Source: Lentinus brumalis (taxonomy: Eukaryota; Basidiomycota; Agaricomycetes; Polyporales; Polyporaceae). From it: DNA of 64,000 nucleotides. Positions 59,320 through 64,000 of the stretch are shown here, piece after piece (the first letter of the stretch is position 1; the number at the start of each line of letters is the position of its first letter). The notes below the pieces were generated by a model that saw only the letters and a list, made by a program, of their open reading frames with translations, was not told the origin of the DNA and did not search any database. The position numbers were made by a program, and so were the translations under genes. The stretch spans positions 1 to 64,000 of the forward strand of contig MARA01000064.1 of NCBI GenBank assembly GCA_001792895.1, read 5' to 3'.

Positions 59320-59827
59320 CGCACTCACGCGTCGTAGCAAGCCGGCACCAGGTGAGCGCCACGCGTCTGATGATGGGTTGTGGAGGTTCTGACGTGACCG
59401 TCTATGCAGGATGCCTCCCGCGACGTTCCCGCATGTAAACACTCTGTTGTAAAGTAGGACTCGAATTCGATCGAGAGTGTGACATGCATATGCGCAATTG
59501 AAACAGACTCGAGAAGGACTGGATTTGGGCCGGCATTGACAGTCGCAGGTAACACTATTAAACTTATGTATATTCTCTGTAACGACAAGTACCATGACAA
59601 AGAAGTATCGGGCACATACCCGAGCTGACGGCTCGCAGACCAGTATGCAAGCTCGTTGTCTATGCGACATCCGGTCAACGGCCGGTCGCCCTCGAGCTCG
59701 ATTGATTAGTAGGCGGGCTTTCAAGCAAATATCGATAGGCGGCATCTTGAGTCACCAGGAACCACGACCGTCGCAAGTCCAAACTTCTTTGTCCGGAACT
59801 ACCCGCCTACATTGTCCTAGGATCGAG
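59320..59827. other. Intergenic, no gene seen
   Basis: 3' flank of the secreted-protein gene and 5' flank of family P copy 4. Nothing else supported. Confidence 0.5.
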
Positions 59828-59837
59828 CTATATAGAG
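59828..59837 (+). promoter_or_regulatory. TATA box of family P copy 4
   Basis: CTATATAGAG lies about 55 bp upstream of the ATG at 59890. Confidence 0.6.
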
Positions 59838-59889
59838 GGCGAAACCAAGAGCTCTTCCGCTGCCACCCAGCACACTTATCGCGCCAACC

Positions 59890-60919
59890 ATGAGCTTCCG
59901 CACGCCATTTTGCCCCCTCCCTGGTGCATACGGAGTCGCACAAGTCAACGTCGAAGCATCTCTCGACGGGGTAGCTGACCCCAAGACACTTGAAGCTGCG
60001 CAAGGGCTCGGAAGGGCGAAATGTCTCATCTACTTCTGCACGGTGAGTGTCGCATAATAATGCTCTCCAAGCAGCGACAGATGAACTGAGATGGAAATGC
60101 GCTACAATAGTGTCTCCAGCTTCCCTTCCCCGAGAGTCCCTCATGCAAGTACACCACCTATCTCGTCGGACCTGGACCGCGTCCAAACGACCCAGCACGC
60201 TATGCGACCGCAGATATGTGCGTGCCAATCTTTCCCTGCGTTGAGCACCCCACGAATCGCCCGGCTGTCCGGCCGAACGGGCCCTTCCCGTTCTCGAACT
60301 GCTATCATTGGACGGGCCTGGGGATGGAGCGCAGGGTGAGAGTTGCGATACGGGACTACATGGAGTACGACAACGGGAAGGTCGCCAGCCTCCCCGGAAT
60401 ACAGCATATCGACATGGATGAATGCTTCTCTGAAGACTTCGCAAAGGGTGCGGCCGCTATGAGGGCCGCAGAGGCAGCTAACAAGATCCTTCAAGCAACC
60501 GCACAGAATGCGCAGTCTGAAGAGAAAGCGCGCCAAGCCATTCACGACGAGGAAGAAGAAGCCACGAACACCACGCACGGCGCGCTATCCGACGATATGG
60601 CCGACATAGCAGGACTCGAGATCTATGGGCTCACCTACAGAGCGGAAGACGACTTGCTCCCCGTCATCAATGTCTGGCTCGATCTTGGATCGCAGTTCCC
60701 GGTAGAGTCGGACGTTCCAAGTCCGCTAGAGTTCGTCAAGGAATATGACACGCTGGTTCGGTGTGTCTTGTTAGCATTCATACCTGAGGGGGAAGGAACT
60801 GACTACGAACATGGTGCTTCAGGATCGTTAGGGCTGCGAGGGGTCCCAGAATCCGGTTTTCGGTGGCACGTCATATTGATACTCATAACAACTGTTCAAC
60901 AACAAGAAAAGGTCAGTAG
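59890..60919 (+). CDS. Family P protein, copy 4, 299 aa, unknown function
   Basis: Three exons in phase: 59890-60042, 60111-60760 and 60823-60919. The N-terminus has CPLPGAYGVAQVNVEASL. Exon 2 has TTYLVGPGPRPNDPARY, DMCVPIFP, GPFPFSNCYHW, LPGIQHIDMDECF, an Ala/Glu-rich helix, LEIYGLTYRAEDDLLPVINV and DLGSQFPVESDVPSPLEF. The last exon is short and basic (RIVRAARGPRIRFSVARH). It is most like copy 1 on the other strand 32 kb away; both first exons are 153 nt and both share the VESD/EESD and SPL(D/E)FVKEYD signature. No known domain, signal peptide or membrane segment. About 1 kb downstream on the same strand lies an intact family G gene. Confidence 0.8.
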
Positions 60920-61939
60920 AGTCGTGGATCCGTAGCAAAAGAGACGATTGGAAGATGCAAAGTTCAGACACTACCACCAACAACCTTTGCTGCTACTTGC
61001 TATCTCTGCAGCTCCAGCAGTCCAATAACACTCATCACCAACGCGCAATACGAAAGGAACTATGAATGGCAGCCATATCTCCGCAATAGGCCCTGCCGAT
61101 ATTCTACGCTGGTCCCGGAGTCTTCGGAAAGTATACTCGTACGTCCCGACAACAGGGCATGGCTTCTAGTCGTGGAAACCCGTCTCGATGATGTGCTTTT
61201 TAGCGCGAAAATGCGAGCTGAAACACGGTCGGATCTGTCGTTGGACATTGTAAGTGTCTCCCACTTGCATGTGTCCGGGCTGCTACATACTGACGTGACT
61301 GTCGGTTTCACACAGTCCTTTCATTGCACCACGACGGCATGCTCAGGAGACATAGAAGAGACTCGAAGAATTCTTTTGGAGGTATGTCACGTCTCGCGTG
61401 TATGCACGTATGCAGCACTGTAGCCGCCGGTCCACTATCCTTGTGACCCTGTACATGCGTCCTCGTTGTCCTCGAGGCGGATCGGCTTGCGATATTGGGA
61501 CCAATCTGACAGTTGCGGCACTTGTACGGAGATCTGACTCTTGTTTCCAGACATCGACTCTGAAGCGTTGTATGCGCGTGTTGGTGCTATCTGCCTTCCA
61601 GGTGCAGAGGTGCAGTATTGATGGGAAGGATCACTCGCTTCTTATGCACGCCGTGCTGTAGTGCCGACGCTAGAAGTCAGCAGTCAGCGGTAAGAGGAAC
61701 ACGTTCTTGAGTGAAGCGGGAGAACACTGAGTTGTGCTTGAACTCCTTTCAGTCAAACGACACAGGAAGTCCCTCTATCTCCGCAACGTGGTGTACGCCT
61801 TCCCTGCGCCACGTTGGTGGGATCGAGGGAATGATCCCAGAATCTTCATTAATAGCCTTCTCTCGACATCTTCACTCATCACTCACTCATTTCGTGTCGC
61901 CTCATATCTCGACATTCTCGCTTCTGTTCGCCACTCACG
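60920..61939. other. Intergenic with a possible exon pair
   Basis: About 61100-61250 on the plus strand reads ESILVRPDNRAWLLVVETRL and continues to LSLDI. A GTAAGT...CACAG intron of about 67 bp follows, then CTTTACSGDIEETRRILLE with a GTATGT donor near 61382. It is too short to call a gene and may be a fragment. The rest is non-coding. Confidence 0.3.
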
Positions 61940-63476
61940 ATGCAGCTCTTCCGCTCGACACGTTCTCCGTCCTGGAAGGTCTACGCGCAGGAGCTCGGCG
62001 GCATGGGCTATGGGCATCCGATGTGGCATCCCGACGCGGTCAAGAAGTGCGGCGAGGTACAGCTTGGCGACATAGGCTACCTCGACCGAGGCCGTTTCCA
62101 CCTCCTGTTCAACTGCACGCGACCCCGCGATGACGAGTCTCACACAACCCGATGTGAACGCCTCCCCGACCACTTCGAGACATTCCGATACGACCAAGAG
62201 TCCGTACAAGGGCCTATGTCCAGCATCACTCACCCAGTGCTCAGTAGCCGAAGCTCGCGGGAGACCAAGATTTCTGGAGAAGTCGGAGCTGGGTGAGTGT
62301 CTTCGTACACTCGAGTGTGGCGGCTCTGGTGCTGAACGTTTTGCAGGCCCTCGGAAGCGTCTGCGGTGGGGAGAATTACGCACGACACAAGCCAAGACTC
62401 TAAGGCTTCCCTTCGCCTTCACGTTCCTGCTCAGAGGACATTCCTTGATTGCAGAGGCGCGATCGAGCAGTACATGGCCAAGCACTGCGGTACCTGGCTC
62501 GAGTTCTTCAACTCAACCGCCGGACTCAAGTTGGCGCAGAAGGACATCGTATTCGTCTACGGCTTCACCACGACGTCCGTATGGCAGGTGTCCGCGTGGA
62601 GCAGGGCGGAACGCGAACGGGGATTCTCGCTTCGGCTTCTGAGCGAGTGTCTGGCGGGGGTCACGGCGATGTTTGGGTGTTGGCGCAAACGCTCCCACTC
62701 AGTGAGTCCAACTACCAACACGGGACCCGAGGGTCGAACGTTCGGGGAAGGTGGTGATTACAAGCCCGACCAATGCGTCTTCCTCGACTTCTGCAAGACG
62801 AAGACCCGCCATGTTGTGGCTCAGAAAGTCCAGACGGGGGCGCGGCGCCTTATGGGTTGTCTCTGTTGCCAGTGTTGCGTTTCTGCCGATGCTCTTGACG
62901 AGCCATCGGCAGAAGCTACTGCACGTACTTCTAATCGACTCTTTGATCCTGTCGACGCCCTACTTGACTTCATTCTTGAGGTGAGTCGACGCAGTCCTGC
63001 AAACTGGAGCAAGTCCTGACTCTTTGATTGGCAGAATCCGGACGTGCATGTCGCCTTCGCTACGTACGAAGACCTATATCCGTTATGTACTGTAAGTTGG
63101 TCAAGGTCGATCTATACATAAGCTAATGGGATGCTCGCAGAACGGACGCTTGCCAGCGGATATCCTTGCCGCCGCGAAGACACGTTCACTGCCGATTGTC
63201 GTGGTTGATGGCGGTAGGTGAACCGTGACACCTCTCTAAACGCTGCTGAAGCTGACTCGTGCATGCCTAGTCGGTCGCATTCACCAAGAGCCGCGCACGC
63301 CTAGTACACCCCCTTCCGGCTCCAGCACGTCGGCACCGTCGGAAGTCCCCGCAGACAAACCACCGGAGGAAGATCGCGCTTCCGACTCGGCACCTTCCGC
63401 GCGAAGCGTCATTGGGCCGGGTGGCCGTCGAGTCCCGGCCTGGCGCGAACCCCCGGGCGCACTGCGCCTTGCATGA
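61940..63476 (+). CDS. Family G protein, stand-alone, 440 aa
   Basis: Five exons in phase: 61940-62292, 62347-62980, 63035-63091, 63141-63213 and 63271-63476. Motifs with positions: GYGHPMWHPD (23-32), GDIGYLDRGRFHLLFNCTRP (43-62), RTFLDCRGAIEQYMAKHC (148-165), DIVFVYGFTTTSVW (184-197), a DQCVFLDF block with KTKTRHV near 265-280, YEDLYPL (340-346) and NGRLPADILAAAKTRSLPIV (349-368). A Pro/Ser-rich tail ends APWREPPG-like and then stops; there is no HET domain. Exon sizes 353, 57 and 73 equal those of the HET fusion gene at 47759, so the two share a recent ancestor. This is the best reference copy of the full stand-alone form. Confidence 0.8.
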
Positions 63477-64000
63477 GAGTGATTGATGTCAGCCTTCCGC
63501 TCTATGTTCTTGCATTGACAAAGGACTTGAGAGCTCGGAGGCAGGATAGTACGATAATTGTAGAAGATGTACGGACGACGGTGCTATACAGACATGGAAG
63601 GCATGACAGAGGAGAACTCTCAATACTCGGAACGGATCAGTTGGCATCGCCAGTTGCCTGCGACAATGACGGCTGGCTGCGGCGTGATTTCAACGACCGC
63701 TTCGACTTCTTCCGGCTGTTGCTCTATCGAAAACGCGTCAGGACTTCGTACGAGACGAGTTGAGCCTCGGATCGAAGAGCCCCACCTTCAAGCTTGGCGA
63801 ACTGCATGCCCCCGGCCTTGTAGCCGAAAAAACATTACCGACTTCATGAAGTTTCCGGAGGGGGGTCGACGGCCTGGAGAACTTGCGCGTGCTTCTCCTT
63901 CCGGTGCTGCGGAACGAGTTCTGTCATCGTCGAGAAGATTGTTGTCAGCGCAACTGTCCTCATCATGTCGTGTGTTCCCAACCGTCAATACCAGGTACTG
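63477..64000. other. Right edge, no supported gene
   Basis: Open frames on both strands (63473-63763 plus, 63988-63788 minus) lack recognisable motifs. The last 250 bp could be the edge of another gene but cannot be judged here. Confidence 0.35.

Overview
The window looks like nuclear DNA of a basidiomycete fungus, most likely an agaricomycete of the polypore type (inference). The support is GT-AG introns of about 50-75 bp, genes split into many short exons, a Tf1/sushi-like Ty3/Gypsy LTR element, HET-domain genes, a DUF6533-like relic, a small cysteine-rich secreted protein and a PL8 polysaccharide lyase. Gene models were built by hand from splice sites and reading phase. Where every junction keeps phase the model is called intact.

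Layout. (1) 0-11.8 kb: lineage-specific genes of unknown function, rich in GC minisatellites and the word TGCCCGG. They are a left-edge fragment, a frame-broken plus-strand gene (946-4125), an intact 1244-aa minus-strand gene with a Zn2Cys6-like motif (8628-4677), another frame-broken plus-strand gene (8918-10149) and a fragment near 10.7-11.1 kb. (2) 11.8-17.4 kb: a complete but non-autonomous LTR retrotransposon with near-identical LTRs, a GTTCA target duplication, a self-priming primer-binding site, damaged gag and protease, no RT/RNaseH/integrase, and a spliced antisense gene. (3) 17.4-20.4 kb: tandem repeats (214-bp, 98-bp and 70-bp units). (4) 20.6-24.9 kb: a DUF6533-like relic and a PL8 lyase. 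(5) 26-34.3 kb: minus-strand members of two local families, called here P and G. (6) 36.4-40.05 kb: a 12-exon polytopic membrane protein. (7) 41.8-56.8 kb: a P relic, then G-family genes, two of them fused to C-terminal HET domains, then a PARP catalytic gene lacking its normal N-terminus. (8) 58.8-63.5 kb: a secreted cysteine-rich protein, an intact P gene and an intact stand-alone G gene.

How the genes may work together. Family P (about 280-300 aa, DMC(V/I)PIFP and PFPFSNCYHW motifs) and family G (GDIGY...GRFHLLFN plus DI(V/L)FVYG(Y/F)TTT motifs) are neighbours at three places in the window, on both strands. Two G genes (47759-52114 and 52547-55007) carry a HET domain at the C-terminus. HET domains are the usual effectors of fungal non-self recognition and programmed cell death, so the best inference is that the G domain is a sensor or regulatory module that can stand alone or be fused to HET, with P as a possible partner. 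The PARP gene directly downstream adds a second possible NAD-related activity. This P/G/HET/PARP neighbourhood and the antisense gene in the LTR element are the most interesting parts of the window.
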